NCBI GenBank assembly: GCA_028279405.1
Contig: JANQNU010000043.1
Span: 1-64,000, forward strand
Reading direction: 5' to 3'
DNA: 64,000 nt
Origin: Phycisphaerae bacterium
Lineage (GTDB): Bacteria; Planctomycetota; Phycisphaerae; UBA1845; Fen-1342
Shown: piece by piece, positions 47,837 to 57,901 of the stretch
How the letters are laid out: every line of letters begins with the position of its first letter
Numbering within the stretch: the stretch's first letter is position 1
Made by a program: the position numbers and the translations under genes
The notes under the pieces: model-generated
The model's input: the letters and a program-made list of their open reading frames with translations, nothing else
Databases searched by the model: none
Told to the model about the DNA's origin: nothing

Positions 47837-50800
47837 TTAGTGCCCGTTGTCTGAATGCGTGTTGGAATGCCCGGCGGACGCCCCATGCGCCTCGTCACCG
47901 TGCGCCTCGTCACCATGCCCGTGCCCGTGCCCGTGCCCCAGCTCAACGGTCTTCAACGCCGGGTTGTAATGCCGCGTACGCGCCAGATACTGATTCCTCG
48001 GCTTCACGTTGAGCTGCGCGAGAATTGGGTAGGCCCGCGGATCACGCTTGTGCAACGCGTGCACCCGACTCTTGGGGTCTGCCAGGTCGCCGAAGACGAT
48101 CGCATCACTCGGACAAGCCTGCTGACATGCGGTCAGAATCGTCTGGTCCGCGATCGTGTACGTCGCGCCGCGGTTGGCATCCCCCTGGACCCACTCATTC
48201 TTGGCCTGGATCTTCGCCCGCGCAATTCGCTGATAGCAGAACGTGCATTTTTCCATCACGCCGCGGCTGCGAACCGTAACCTCCGGGTTGTAGACCATCT
48301 GCTCGATTTCGCTGGCATACGCCTGCTTCAACATGCTCGTCCGCTCGAGCGTCGGCACCATCGTCATCGTGCCGTCTCGACGAGAGCGCGGATGCTCCGG
48401 ACCGTGGTGGTTATAGAAGTAGTTGAACCGTCGCACCTTGTACGGACAGTTGTTCGAACAATATCGCGTGCCAATGCACCGGTTGTAGACCATCACGTTC
48501 AGGCCTTCCTCGTCGTGCATCGTCGCCGCCACCGGGCAGACCTGCTCGCACGGAGCATTCTCGCAATGCTGACACGTCACCGGCTGGAACGCGACCGCAT
48601 CCGGCGCTTCCGGATCCCCGCGATAGTATCGGTCGACGCGAATCCAGTGCATTTCGCGCCCCATGTACACTTCCTGCTTGCCGACGACCGGAATGTTATT
48701 CTCCGCCTGGCACGCAACCACGCACGTATTGCATCCCGTGCACGCCGCGAGATCGATCGCCATGCCCCACTGATGCCCGGAGTACTCGAACTCCTGCCAT
48801 AGCGATTCGAGCTGCGGCAAATGAACCACATGCGACACGTGATGCGGATCATGTTTGATCTGTTCGGGGGTCACCTCGCGAATGAGCACCGGAACACGAT
48901 GCTCCTTCTCGGCCTCGCCGACCGCAGATTCCATCGCATGATGATCCTGGGTCGTCACCAGCTGATAGGAGCCGCCAGCCGACGCAATGCTGCCGCCCGT
49001 AGCGACCCCCGCTCCGGCGCTCGTCCGCAGCGGGTACACGTCGAAACCCGCGCCCTCGGCCACCGCACCAGCCGACGCGCCGCGTCCGAAACCGAGCGAC
49101 AGACTGATGGTGCCCCGCGCCTGCCCCGGCTGAACCATCACCGGCATCGTGATCGAACGGCCATCGACCGTGATCTTCGCCAAGTCGCCGGTCGCAAGCC
49201 CCTGGGCCTTCGCGTCCGATGGCGCCATCAGCGCCGCATTGTCCCACGTCAGCTTGGTAATCGGGTCAGGAAGCTCCTGAAGCCAGCCGAGGTTCGCGAA
49301 CCGCCCGTCATAGAGCCCGTACGATGGCCGGAACTCGACATCCATGCCACCCGACTCGCCGGCTGCAACCGCCGCCAAATCACGCGCCCAGCCACCACCC
49401 GCCAACGACACCTCCGCCGGCGCGGCCGCCGTCTCCCGCAGGAAACCGTCGTGCAGAATCTTCGACCAGGCACCCGTCAGGTCCCGCGCCTGCAACGCGG
49501 CGCTCATCTTTTCCTTCAGCGCCGCCGGCTGCTTGGCAATCTCCGCCTCGAGCGGCGCCCGCATCAATCGCTCGACCGTCTCGCGCGTAATCTCGTAGGC
49601 ACCCCGCGGATGGGCCGTGAACCGCGACAGCAACTCGGCCACCGTTCGACCGCCGTACAACGGCGCAATCAACGGCTGCACTACGCTCATCGTTCCGTCC
49701 AACCCGCGCGTGTCACCCCACGACTCCAGGTAGTGCGCCCGCGGCACGTGCCATGTGCACGCCTGGGACGTCTCGTCCGCATAGTCGCTGAGATGGATCG
49801 ATGTGGCCGCCCGTTGCAGCTTGGTCGCGAGATCGAGCTCCGTCGGCGCCGTCAGAACGGGGTTGCCGCCCAGAATCACCAGCGTCGAGACGTTGCCGCG
49901 CTCCAGCCGCTCCGCCAGCGTGCGAATCGACTCCGCATGCGACGGTGCGTCCGACGCTTCGTAGTACCGAACCGTCTTGCCGACATTCCCCAACGCCGCA
50001 TTGAGCCATGTCGCCAGCGCATGAGCCGCGGCCGGCTGGTTGCGCCCTGCCGTCACGACGCAATGGCCCGCGTGCTCCATCAAGTCCTTCGCGATCGCAT
50101 CCGCAACCGCCGCATCCAGCACCGCCTCGGGCGCGCTGCGCAAGACCCCGGCAATCGCCAGCGTCGCACTATCGGCGCTCGGCTTCCAACCGTGCGCGAG
50201 CATCGACGCCACGATCTGCATGCCCGCCGCCGCAATCCGGCTCGGCCGCACCGCGATACGGTGATCCGCCGTCGCCCCGGTCGTCGAAACGCCACCCTCG
50301 AGCACGTACAGCCGATTGAGCTTGTCCAGATCACGTCGCCGCGTCGCATAGTCCAGCGAGTACGGAATCGAAGCGTGATGGACACCGAGAAAATCGTCGT
50401 CCAGGCTCAGAATGACCGCGGCCTCGGAAAGATCCATCACCGGACGATAGGGTCGACCGAGCGCCAGTTTCGTTCCCGCACGCACCGCATCGTCGTTAAT
50501 CGGCTCGTAGGTCAACCACGTCGACTGCGGCAATCGCGCGCGAACCTGAGCGACCAACGCCTCGACACTCGGAGAACTGGTCGCCTCTGACAGGAACACC
50601 AGCCCCGCACCGCGATCCAGCACCGCATCGTTCGCCAGCCCCATTACCGCTGTCGAAAAGGCCTCCGACGACGAGGATTCGCCCTGGTGCAGATAGCCTT
50701 GCGAACGATCCGGGTCATACAACGAAAGAACGCTCGCCTGAATCTGCGGCGTACTGCGGCCCCGCGTCAGCGGGTGCCCCGGATTCCCGTCAACCTTGAT

Positions 50801-51142
50801 CGGCCGCCCGTCAACGCTCGTCGCCACCAATCCCTGACCGACACCGCCCAACTCGAACGCCGTCGCAAACTGCACGGGCTCGCCGGGGATCCGGTTGTTC
50901 GGACGGTTGGCGTACGGCAGGATCTCCTCCCGCGGCCAGCGACAGCCCGAAAGCGACGCCAGCGCTACCGACGCGCCCATGATCCCGAGGAACTGCCGAC
51001 GGTTGGGCGCGCGCAGCACTTCCTCCGGCGAATACCCGGGGAACTCGGCCTCCACGAAACGACGAAAGGAACTGGATTGTGATAGCTCGTCGAGGCTTCG
51101 CCAATACGGCTGCCCGGTCTCATTCCCGCTTAGCGATGGCAT
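47837..51142 (-). CDS. actB: Alternative complex III subunit ActB (molybdopterin-fold, Fe-S)
   Basis: 1101 aa from ATG 51142 (MPSLSGNETGQPYWRSL), overlapping ActA by 13 bp; a longer frame to 51349 lacks protein-like sequence. A Tat-type signal (NRRQFLGIMGASVALASLSGC) is present. The N-terminal 700 residues are molybdopterin-oxidoreductase-like, which binds no cofactor in ActB; the C-terminal 300 are an iron-sulfur ferredoxin-like part with CTGCNTCVVACQ, CQHCENAPCEQVCP and CIGTRYCSNNCP clusters. The protein ends in a His-rich GHGHGHGHGDEAHGDEAHG tail. Confidence 0.95.
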   Translation of the reverse strand: MPSLSGNETGQPYWRSLDELSQSSSFRRFVEAEFPGYSPEEVLRAPNRRQFLGIMGASVALASLSGCRWPREEILPYANRPNNRIPGEPVQFATAFELGGVGQGLVATSVDGRPIKVDGNPGHPLTRGRSTPQIQASVLSLYDPDRSQGYLHQGESSSSEAFSTAVMGLANDAVLDRGAGLVFLSEATSSPSVEALVAQVRARLPQSTWLTYEPINDDAVRAGTKLALGRPYRPVMDLSEAAVILSLDDDFLGVHHASIPYSLDYATRRRDLDKLNRLYVLEGGVSTTGATADHRIAVRPSRIAAAGMQIVASMLAHGWKPSADSATLAIAGVLRSAPEAVLDAAVADAIAKDLMEHAGHCVVTAGRNQPAAAHALATWLNAALGNVGKTVRYYEASDAPSHAESIRTLAERLERGNVSTLVILGGNPVLTAPTELDLATKLQRAATSIHLSDYADETSQACTWHVPRAHYLESWGDTRGLDGTMSVVQPLIAPLYGGRTVAELLSRFTAHPRGAYEITRETVERLMRAPLEAEIAKQPAALKEKMSAALQARDLTGAWSKILHDGFLRETAAAPAEVSLAGGGWARDLAAVAAGESGGMDVEFRPSYGLYDGRFANLGWLQELPDPITKLTWDNAALMAPSDAKAQGLATGDLAKITVDGRSITMPVMVQPGQARGTISLSLGFGRGASAGAVAEGAGFDVYPLRTSAGAGVATGGSIASAGGSYQLVTTQDHHAMESAVGEAEKEHRVPVLIREVTPEQIKHDPHHVSHVVHLPQLESLWQEFEYSGHQWGMAIDLAACTGCNTCVVACQAENNIPVVGKQEVYMGREMHWIRVDRYYRGDPEAPDAVAFQPVTCQHCENAPCEQVCPVAATMHDEEGLNVMVYNRCIGTRYCSNNCPYKVRRFNYFYNHHGPEHPRSRRDGTMTMVPTLERTSMLKQAYASEIEQMVYNPEVTVRSRGVMEKCTFCYQRIARAKIQAKNEWVQGDANRGATYTIADQTILTACQQACPSDAIVFGDLADPKSRVHALHKRDPRAYPILAQLNVKPRNQYLARTRHYNPALKTVELGHGHGHGHGDEAHGDEAHGASAGHSNTHSDNGH

Positions 51143-51807
51143 GTTGAACAATCCGTTGAAGGGCGAATGTCGTGCTGTTTTGCGAAGGTTGCCGGATCGA
51201 AATCCCCGTCCGGCTTCCATTCCATATTCGTAATCTGGTCCAGCGGCCGCAGGAACGGCGTCGGATCGCGATGGCAGTCCAGGCACCACGACATGCTCAG
51301 CCGCTCCGCCTGGTACACTTCCTCCATACGATCCACCCGCCCATGACAACTAACACAGCCAACACCACGGTTGACGTGGGCACTGTGATTGAAGTACGCG
51401 TAGTCCGGCAAATCGTGGACCCGTACCCACTCGATCGGACGCCCGGTCTCAAAACTCGTCAGCACCGGCGACAACTTGTCCTCGGAGTCCGGATTGGACG
51501 GATCCATGGACTTCTTCGGATGAATCGCCGTGTGGCAGTTCATGCACGTCTGCGTCGGCGGAATCCATGCGTGTGCCGTCCGGTCAACCGTGTTGTGGCA
51601 GTACATGCAGTCGATTCCCAACTCGCCCGCGTGCAACGCATGGCTGTAGGGAACGGGCTGCGTCGGCATGTAACCCACGTCGGTGGCGGTCGGCGCAAAG
51701 CCGAACGTGACGACGACCACGACATAGAGCACACCGCAGACCAGTCCAGCACCGACGACCGGCTTGAGACCATCCACCCATTTGGGAAACAAAAAAGGCT
51801 CGTTCAT
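51130..51807 (-). CDS. actA: Alternative complex III subunit ActA, pentahaem cytochrome c
   Basis: 225 aa from the ATG at 51807 (GGAG 9 nt upstream; a TTG at 51816 is less likely). One membrane anchor (about residues 18-36), then five CxxCH haem sites: CMYCH (67-71), CMNCH, CVSCH, CLDCH and CSTCH. ActA passes electrons from the iron-sulfur subunit to ActE. First gene of the operon, with a promoter at 51840-51867. Confidence 0.95.
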   Translation of the reverse strand: MNEPFLFPKWVDGLKPVVGAGLVCGVLYVVVVVTFGFAPTATDVGYMPTQPVPYSHALHAGELGIDCMYCHNTVDRTAHAWIPPTQTCMNCHTAIHPKKSMDPSNPDSEDKLSPVLTSFETGRPIEWVRVHDLPDYAYFNHSAHVNRGVGCVSCHGRVDRMEEVYQAERLSMSWCLDCHRDPTPFLRPLDQITNMEWKPDGDFDPATFAKQHDIRPSTDCSTCHR

Positions 51808-51839
51808 GCTCTCCAACTCCGCCCCCGTTTGGGAAAGCG

Positions 51840-51867
51840 ATCATAGGGTACGTCGGCTCGCGGTCAA
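51840..51867 (-). promoter_or_regulatory. Promoter of the act-cox operon
   Basis: Minus strand: -35 TTGACC (51862-51867), 16-bp spacer, -10 TATGAT (51840-51845). Transcription would start near 51833, about 26 nt before actA. It drives roughly 14 kb of respiratory genes with no other promoter seen inside. Confidence 0.65.
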
Positions 51868-52053
51868 GGGGCGCCACGCCAGTTTCGCCCCGAATGAAAC
51901 GGTTGCGCCAAAACGCCCGCCGCCTACAGCAGCGCGACGATGGATCGACGATTCCCAAGGGAAGCATGCGAACGATCCCACGAGATCGGGCAACCGATAC
52001 AAGTCGCGGATCGGCGGCGCCGAACCCACTTTCGGGGCCCACGGGCCCTGTTT

Positions 52054-52083
52054 TTGACCTGACATTCCCCCCGTCCGTAGAAT
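52054..52083 (+). promoter_or_regulatory. Promoter of the 52177 gene
   Basis: -35 TTGACC (52054-52059), 18-bp spacer, -10 TAGAAT (52078-52083), divergent to the act promoter about 190 bp away. Confidence 0.5.
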
Positions 52084-52176
52084 GGTTGAGGCGTGCCGAC
52101 CGCGCTTTCCGTGCTACCATCGGGAAACGGGGGCCTAAACCGGGGTCGGCTTCGTCCAAACGAGAGGTCACGCTGC

Positions 52177-53016
52177 ATGGTCAACCGCTGGATCGGAATC
52201 GCGCTGCTGGCGTGCATGCTGAGCGCAAATGCTGCGCTCTTCCTCCGCGATGTCCTGCCCGCGCTCACCGCGGGCGCCCCGCCGACACCCGTGCCCTATG
52301 CGCTGAAGGTCGGCCACGAACAATGGGTGCAGACCGCGATCTACCACGAGGAGGACGGACTGATCGGTCGCAGCTGGACCCGCGTCTGGCGCGGCGATCA
52401 GCTCTCCACGCTCGAATCGACCACTTTCCTGAGCGGGTTACGCCTACCGACAATCGAAGTCCCCGCCGTCCGAATCAATTTCCTGTTGATGTACCAGAAC
52501 AGCGACGCAACCCAGCGGGTGGACGAGCTGCACATGGACATCACCGGATTGCCGTTCGATGTCGGCCTTGACGGTGAGCTTGTCGCCGACCAGTTCCCCT
52601 GCGTCTGGAAAGCGGGACCGCACGAAGGCCAGTTCATCCTCGACGGCGACGCGACCCGCGCCCTCGGCGATGCGATCCGCCCGTTCAGCCGACTCCCCGG
52701 CCTCGAAGTCGGCCAATCCTGGCGACTCCAGCTGATGAACCCCTTTTCCAAGATCATCCCCGGCCTGCGCGCCGACAACATCGGTTTCGATTCGATCGTC
52801 GTCCGCGTAAGCCGACGCGAAACGATCGAACATGCCGGCCGCGACGTCGAGGCCCTGCGCGTCGAGGCCCACAACATTACCGCCTGGGTGGCGCCCGACG
52901 GTCGCGTCCTGCGGCAAACCGTCGACCTACCGTTCGTTGGGCGCCTGACCATCAAGGACGAGCCGTTCGACGAAACACTCTGGCGAAGCACCAACCGAAC
53001 CCGCGCCATCCAGTGA
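52177..53016 (+). CDS. Hypothetical membrane-anchored protein
   Basis: 279 aa from ATG 52177 (AGAGG 8 nt upstream). One signal-anchor helix (about residues 5-24), then a soluble beta-rich domain: VKVGHEQWVQTAIYHEEDGLIGRSWTRVW, a repeat of strands, and DGRVLRQTVDLPFVGRLTIKDE. It is somewhat like DUF3108-type outer membrane proteins. Function unknown. It precedes an ABC exporter with a 90-bp gap. Confidence 0.6.
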   Translation: MVNRWIGIALLACMLSANAALFLRDVLPALTAGAPPTPVPYALKVGHEQWVQTAIYHEEDGLIGRSWTRVWRGDQLSTLESTTFLSGLRLPTIEVPAVRINFLLMYQNSDATQRVDELHMDITGLPFDVGLDGELVADQFPCVWKAGPHEGQFILDGDATRALGDAIRPFSRLPGLEVGQSWRLQLMNPFSKIIPGLRADNIGFDSIVVRVSRRETIEHAGRDVEALRVEAHNITAWVAPDGRVLRQTVDLPFVGRLTIKDEPFDETLWRSTNRTRAIQ

Positions 53017-53107
53017 TCGCCCCGCAGTTTACGTGCCCGACGTTCGTTTCGCGTAATGGTAAAGATGTCGAAACCGGGAGTTCGAAAAACCGCCACGGGA
53101 CCCTACA

Positions 53108-53938
53108 ATGCATGACAGAGCGCTACAGAACGGTACCCGAGCGGCATTTGTGAACGCCCCTATCGACAACCCGCCAGCCAGCGACCCGATCGTCAAGCTC
53201 GACCAGGTCCACAAGCACTATGGCCGCAAGCACGCGGTCATCGACCTGTCCCTACAGATTCATCCGCACGAGGTCTTCGCGTTCCTGGGCCCGAACGGCG
53301 CCGGAAAAACCACGACCCTCAAGATGACGACCGGCCTGCTGCGTGCCGATCGTGGGCACGTACATGTCTGCGGCTACAACATGCACGCCGACGCCCAAAC
53401 CGCCAAGCAGCAGACCGCGTACGTGCCGGACCAGCCGTTTCTGTACGATAAGCTGACCGGTCGAGAGTTCCTCGAGTTCACCCGCGACGTCTACCGGCTC
53501 GACCCAGCCATCGCCCGCGAGCGAATGACCCTGCTCGCCGACCGACTCGATATGAACCCGTTCCTCGACCGACTCGCCGAAACCTACAGCCACGGTATGA
53601 AACAACGCGTCGCGCTCGCGGCCGCATTCCTCCACGAGCCGCGCCTCCTGGTCGTTGACGAGCCGATGGTCGGCCTGGACCCCAAGACGATCCGAATCGC
53701 GAAAGCCATGTTCCGAGAATTGGCCGACGCCGGCGGCGCCGTCTTCATGAGCACCCACACCCTCGACGTGGCCGAGCAGGTCGCGGACCGTATCGGCATC
53801 ATCAACCACGGGCGACTGATCGCGCTCGGAACAATGCACGAACTCCGACAACGGGCGGCGCTCGACGGCCGACTGGAAGACATCTACCTGCACCTCACCG
53901 ACAATCCCGCAGACACGCCGGAATCGGAGGTCGCGTAA
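53108..53938 (+). CDS. ABC-2 type transporter ATP-binding protein
   Basis: 276 aa, ATG at 53108 (a GTG at 53150 is an alternative start). Walker A GPNGAGKTTT, Q-loop near YVPDQPF, ABC signature in the variant form YSHGMKQR, Walker B LLVVDEPMVGLDP and a switch His in STHTLDVAEQ. The variant signature is typical of ABC-2 exporters. Paired with the permease directly downstream. Confidence 0.9.
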   Translation: MHDRALQNGTRAAFVNAPIDNPPASDPIVKLDQVHKHYGRKHAVIDLSLQIHPHEVFAFLGPNGAGKTTTLKMTTGLLRADRGHVHVCGYNMHADAQTAKQQTAYVPDQPFLYDKLTGREFLEFTRDVYRLDPAIARERMTLLADRLDMNPFLDRLAETYSHGMKQRVALAAAFLHEPRLLVVDEPMVGLDPKTIRIAKAMFRELADAGGAVFMSTHTLDVAEQVADRIGIINHGRLIALGTMHELRQRAALDGRLEDIYLHLTDNPADTPESEVA

Positions 53939-55651
53939 ATGGACGCCCCGCGGCGCCCCGACACGCCGTCCCGCTCGCTCGGCTGGGACACCCGGGTCGC
54001 TGCCGGCTGGCGGTTGCGCCAAATCGCGCACATGATCGATCAGAACCTTCGCGAAGCGCCGGGACGCACGCTGATCATCATCCTGCTGCTGGTGCTGGTG
54101 TGGGGCGCGTTGTACCAGATGCTCGCGGCCGTGTTCTATCACGTTCGCACGTGGCAACTCGTCGCCGTGGTCGCGAACCAGCAGATCTTCGTCCACTTCT
54201 TCCTGGCGCTGGCGGTCATGTTGGCATTCTCCAACGCGGTCCTGGCCTATGGATACCTGTTCGGACAAGCGGAGCCGTCCCATTTGCTCAGCACGCCGTT
54301 ACACCCGCGGCACGTGATCGCGGTCAAGTGGTGTGAGGGCATGGCGCTCTCCAGTTGGTCGTTCCTCTTGCTGGGCGTGCCGCTGATGTTCGCGGTCTCG
54401 ACGTCGATGGATGTCGAGTGGTACTACTACCCGCTGTTTATCGGCCATTTCCTCGGGTTCGTGATCATTCCCGGCACACTGGGATTGCTGGTCGCGTGGG
54501 CGGTTGCGATGTGGGCACCGCGCCGGCCGATGCTACTCGCGTTTTGGGTCGGCGGCGCACTGCTGGTCGTGGCGCTGGTCTGGCTCTGGCAGTTGACGCA
54601 GACGGGTCTGAGCACGGAGGAGTGGGTACAAATCCTCTTCGCGCAGATCGGTGCGGCACAAAGTCCGCTGATTCCGAGTTCGTGGACGGCGCTGGGCGTG
54701 GTGGCGGCGCTGGAACGGCGCGTCGAAGACAGCATCTTCTATCTGTGGATCGTGGTCGGGAACGCGGCGTTTCTCGCATGGTTGGCGGTCAATATCATCG
54801 GCCGGAACTGGGCGGTCGCGTTCAACCGCGCGCAGTTCGGCCGTTTTCATCCCACGATCCGCAAGGGCTGGTTCACCGCCGGCCTGAGTTCGGTGCTCTT
54901 CTTCTATCTCCTCAGGCCCCACCGGGCGGTGTTGCTCAAGGACATTCGCGCGTTCGCGCGGGACGCCACCCAATGGACCCAGATGGCGATCATGCTCGGG
55001 CTGTTGATGCTCTATGCGATGAATCTCCGCCAGCTACCGCTCGATCTCGAGAACCCGCGCGTCAAGGGACTGATCGCATTCCTGAACCTCACGACCGTCA
55101 GTCTGATCCTCGCGACGTTCACCAGCCGATTCGTCTACCCGTTGCTTTCGCTCGAGAGCCAACAACTCTGGCTGCTGGGGCTGGTTCCGATTCGGCGCGC
55201 CACCCTCCTATGGGTCAAGTTCGCCTTTGCCTTCGCCGTCACCTGCGTGTCGGCGATCGCGGTCATGGGTCTGGCGGTCTGGCAACTCGAACTGCCGGTG
55301 GTCTGGACCCGCACACACCTCGGACTCAGCGTGGCGACGTGTGCGGGCCTATGCGGTATCTCGGTCGGACTCGGTGCGCGCTTTCCGGTACTGGGCCAGC
55401 GTAACCCCGCGCGGATCGCGTCCGGTTTTGGCGGCACGCTGAACCTGATCGTCAGCATGGCCTTCGTCAGCATCGTGCTCGTGGGTGTTGGCTTCGTGAC
55501 CTGGGAGGAAATGCGATCGAGCGAAACGCTCCCGGCACAGATCTCGACCGAATCCTGGCGGGTCATTGCCGGGCTGCTGGTCTTCAGCGTCGTCGCCACC
55601 CTGGCCGCCATGCACCTGGGCACCCGACACTTCCGCCGACTGGATTACTAG
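53939..55651 (+). CDS. ABC-2 type permease
   Basis: 570 aa, starting on the base after the ATPase stop. About twelve membrane segments, beginning near residue 40 (ALYQMLAAVFYHVR, VFAV-like stretches), with large loops. Together with the ATPase it forms an exporter of the type that moves drugs, lipids or polysaccharide precursors; the substrate is unknown. Confidence 0.82.
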   Translation: MDAPRRPDTPSRSLGWDTRVAAGWRLRQIAHMIDQNLREAPGRTLIIILLLVLVWGALYQMLAAVFYHVRTWQLVAVVANQQIFVHFFLALAVMLAFSNAVLAYGYLFGQAEPSHLLSTPLHPRHVIAVKWCEGMALSSWSFLLLGVPLMFAVSTSMDVEWYYYPLFIGHFLGFVIIPGTLGLLVAWAVAMWAPRRPMLLAFWVGGALLVVALVWLWQLTQTGLSTEEWVQILFAQIGAAQSPLIPSSWTALGVVAALERRVEDSIFYLWIVVGNAAFLAWLAVNIIGRNWAVAFNRAQFGRFHPTIRKGWFTAGLSSVLFFYLLRPHRAVLLKDIRAFARDATQWTQMAIMLGLLMLYAMNLRQLPLDLENPRVKGLIAFLNLTTVSLILATFTSRFVYPLLSLESQQLWLLGLVPIRRATLLWVKFAFAFAVTCVSAIAVMGLAVWQLELPVVWTRTHLGLSVATCAGLCGISVGLGARFPVLGQRNPARIASGFGGTLNLIVSMAFVSIVLVGVGFVTWEEMRSSETLPAQISTESWRVIAGLLVFSVVATLAAMHLGTRHFRRLDY

Positions 55652-55660
55652 GCCCGTCAC

Positions 55661-56059
55661 ATGTTTCGGCGTCTTTTCCTGATCCGCTGGTGGCCGATGC
55701 TCCATCGTGATGCAGTCGCCAAGACGCTCCGTGCCTACGAGCAAACCCACCCGCTGGAACGTCGAGCCAGGGCATTGATTGTGGCAAGCTCGCTGATACT
55801 GATGGCCTACCTGTTCGCGATGATGTACGTCGGCCTGCTCAGCACGCCTCTTCACACCATTGTCTGTCTCGTCCCGTCGGTGTTGATCACGATCGTGGTG
55901 TTCGACGCGGTCCCGATTTTGATGGACGTTGCTGCGATCAAGCGAATCTTGACACGCCAGGGCCGCTGTACGCAATGCGGCTATGATCTCCCAACGCCTG
56001 AATCGCCGCGCTGCCCGGAATGCGGCACGATCGCGCCCGGCGGGCAATCGACACACTGA
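55661..56059 (+). CDS. Small zinc-ribbon membrane protein (CGYDL type)
   Basis: 132 aa. Two membrane helices (about 39-59 and 63-85) followed by a C-terminal zinc ribbon CTQCGYDLPTPESPRCPECG (Cys103, 106, 118, 121). The CGYDL ribbon is widespread in planctomycete membrane proteins. It lies just 9 bp after the ABC permease, so it may be cotranscribed. Confidence 0.75.
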   Translation: MFRRLFLIRWWPMLHRDAVAKTLRAYEQTHPLERRARALIVASSLILMAYLFAMMYVGLLSTPLHTIVCLVPSVLITIVVFDAVPILMDVAAIKRILTRQGRCTQCGYDLPTPESPRCPECGTIAPGGQSTH

Positions 56060-56143
56060 CTCGTCGTCGGGACCGCAACCGCGGGGGCTCTTCGATTACA
56101 GGCAGGCAAACCGTCGCCGCCGCGATAGAATGCCGCCATCAAA

Positions 56144-57886
56144 ATGAGCCAATCCCCCACCGTTGTCGATACGTTCCGTCACGACGCCACCGCGGGCATC
56201 ACCGTCGCGCTGGTCTCGATCCCGCAATGCATGGCCTTCGCGACCATCGCCGGGCTCGAGCCCGCCAACGGGCTGTACGCCGCGGTCGTGATGGGTGCCG
56301 TCGGCGCACTGGCTTCCGGGTGCAGCAAGCTCAACATCGGACCTGCCGTCACGATCAGTTCGATGGTCTTTTCGCTGCTGGCAACGGTCGCTCCGAACGA
56401 ACAGCATCGCTGGCCCGGTTTGGCCGCGCTGCTCGCAATCCTCACCGGCATGATGGTGCTGGCCGGAACGCTGCTGCGCATCGGTCGGCTGGCCCGGTTC
56501 GTCTCCCGGTCCGTGCTGCTTGGCCTGATGGTATGTGCGGCGATGCTCATCGGCGGCTCCCAGCTCGCCCCGGCGCTCGGACTCCCCGCGGTACGAAAAG
56601 CGTCATTGCTTGGGATCCTCATCGAAGTCAGCGGTAGTTTACCGCAGGCGGACATGCAGGCGCTGCTCTTCTCGACCAGCACGTTCATCGTCATTCTGGC
56701 AGGCACGCGCCTTCTGCCGCGCTGGCCGATCCCGTTCCTCGCCATCGTGCTCGGCGCAGTGGTGTTCTTCATGCTGAAATCGTGGCAGGCCGCAACGGTG
56801 AGCGCCATCCCCCAGCTACCGGAGGCACTGCCGAGCGGGCTCACGCCGTTGCCGGCCGATGCGTTCTCGACAGATCTGCTGGTCGGGGCCGCGGCACTCG
56901 CGCTGGTCTCGATCATCCAGACGCTGGCCATCTCGCGGGCAATGTCGCTGCGCGACCCGTCGCCGACACAGGACATCGGTCGAACGATGAAACAGGATCT
57001 CGTCGCACTCGGCCTCGCCAACGTGCTCACGGGGCTGTTGCACGGATTTGCCGGGGCAGCCAGCTTCGCGCGCACGGCGTTGAATGACGTGGCCGGGGCG
57101 CGGACGCGGGTGGCCGGGCTGATCAATGCCATTGCGATCGTTGGCGTGGCAGCGATCGCCGCACCTGGGACCCGCTATGTGACGAACGCGAGTATCGCCG
57201 GCCTGCTGTTCGCAACCGCGATCTCGATCGTCGACTGGCGCGAAGTCCTGGCCATCCTCCGACGCGAACGGCACGAACGTCCCGTGTTGCTGGTGATGCC
57301 GATCGCCGTCTTCGTTCTGCCGCTGCACTGGGTGATCCTGATTGGCCTGAGCGTGTCGATCGTCATCTTCCTTCGGCGGGTCAGCAGCCTGCGGATGGTC
57401 GAGATGGTCCGCGCCCGGGGCGCGACTTTCAGCGAAATGCCGCTCGACGCCGAGACGGGCCGCTCGCAGATCACATTCCTGCAAGTGGAAGGCCCACTCT
57501 TCTTCGCACAAGCGGACGAACTGCGCGAAGCGCTCCGCAACGTCTTCGAGCGCTGCCCGAACGTCACGATCATCCGGATGCGCCGCACGCAGCAGATCGA
57601 CTTCTCGGTCGTCGCCGTCCTCGAACAGGAGCTGCAACGGTATCACGACGCAGGTGGGCGGGTGATCCTCTGTGGCCTCACCGCGGGGTTACGCCGAACG
57701 ATTCTGAAGAGCGCATTGCGAACACAGATCGCTCCTGAGCACGTGCTGGAAACAACCGGCACCATCTTTGGCTCGGCTCAAGCGGCCCTCGACCTCGCGG
57801 AAGCAATGCTCACGAACGACGATCCCCGACCACGGATGCGAACCATCACCGAACCGATAGCGTCAGCTGAGGCAACACCGCGGTAG
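56144..57886 (+). CDS. SulP-family anion transporter with STAS domain
   Basis: 580 aa. The start TVVDTFRHDATAGITVALVSIPQCMAFATIAGLEPANGLYAAVV is the SulP signature, followed by the membrane core of about ten to twelve segments. A C-terminal STAS domain runs from about residue 440 to 550 (QVEGPLFFAQADELREALRNVFERC, RMRRTQQIDFSVVAVLEQEL, RVILCGLT). SulP proteins carry sulfate, bicarbonate or other anions, usually with Na+ or H+. No carbonic anhydrase is adjacent, which slightly favours sulfate. Confidence 0.9.
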   Translation: MSQSPTVVDTFRHDATAGITVALVSIPQCMAFATIAGLEPANGLYAAVVMGAVGALASGCSKLNIGPAVTISSMVFSLLATVAPNEQHRWPGLAALLAILTGMMVLAGTLLRIGRLARFVSRSVLLGLMVCAAMLIGGSQLAPALGLPAVRKASLLGILIEVSGSLPQADMQALLFSTSTFIVILAGTRLLPRWPIPFLAIVLGAVVFFMLKSWQAATVSAIPQLPEALPSGLTPLPADAFSTDLLVGAAALALVSIIQTLAISRAMSLRDPSPTQDIGRTMKQDLVALGLANVLTGLLHGFAGAASFARTALNDVAGARTRVAGLINAIAIVGVAAIAAPGTRYVTNASIAGLLFATAISIVDWREVLAILRRERHERPVLLVMPIAVFVLPLHWVILIGLSVSIVIFLRRVSSLRMVEMVRARGATFSEMPLDAETGRSQITFLQVEGPLFFAQADELREALRNVFERCPNVTIIRMRRTQQIDFSVVAVLEQELQRYHDAGGRVILCGLTAGLRRTILKSALRTQIAPEHVLETTGTIFGSAQAALDLAEAMLTNDDPRPRMRTITEPIASAEATPR

Positions 57887-57901
57887 ATCGCGACCCGCCA
57901 A

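Noticed and set aside
48821-50590. A 589-aa open frame antisense to actB
   Set aside because: Same reason: Arg-rich shadow of a well-identified gene.
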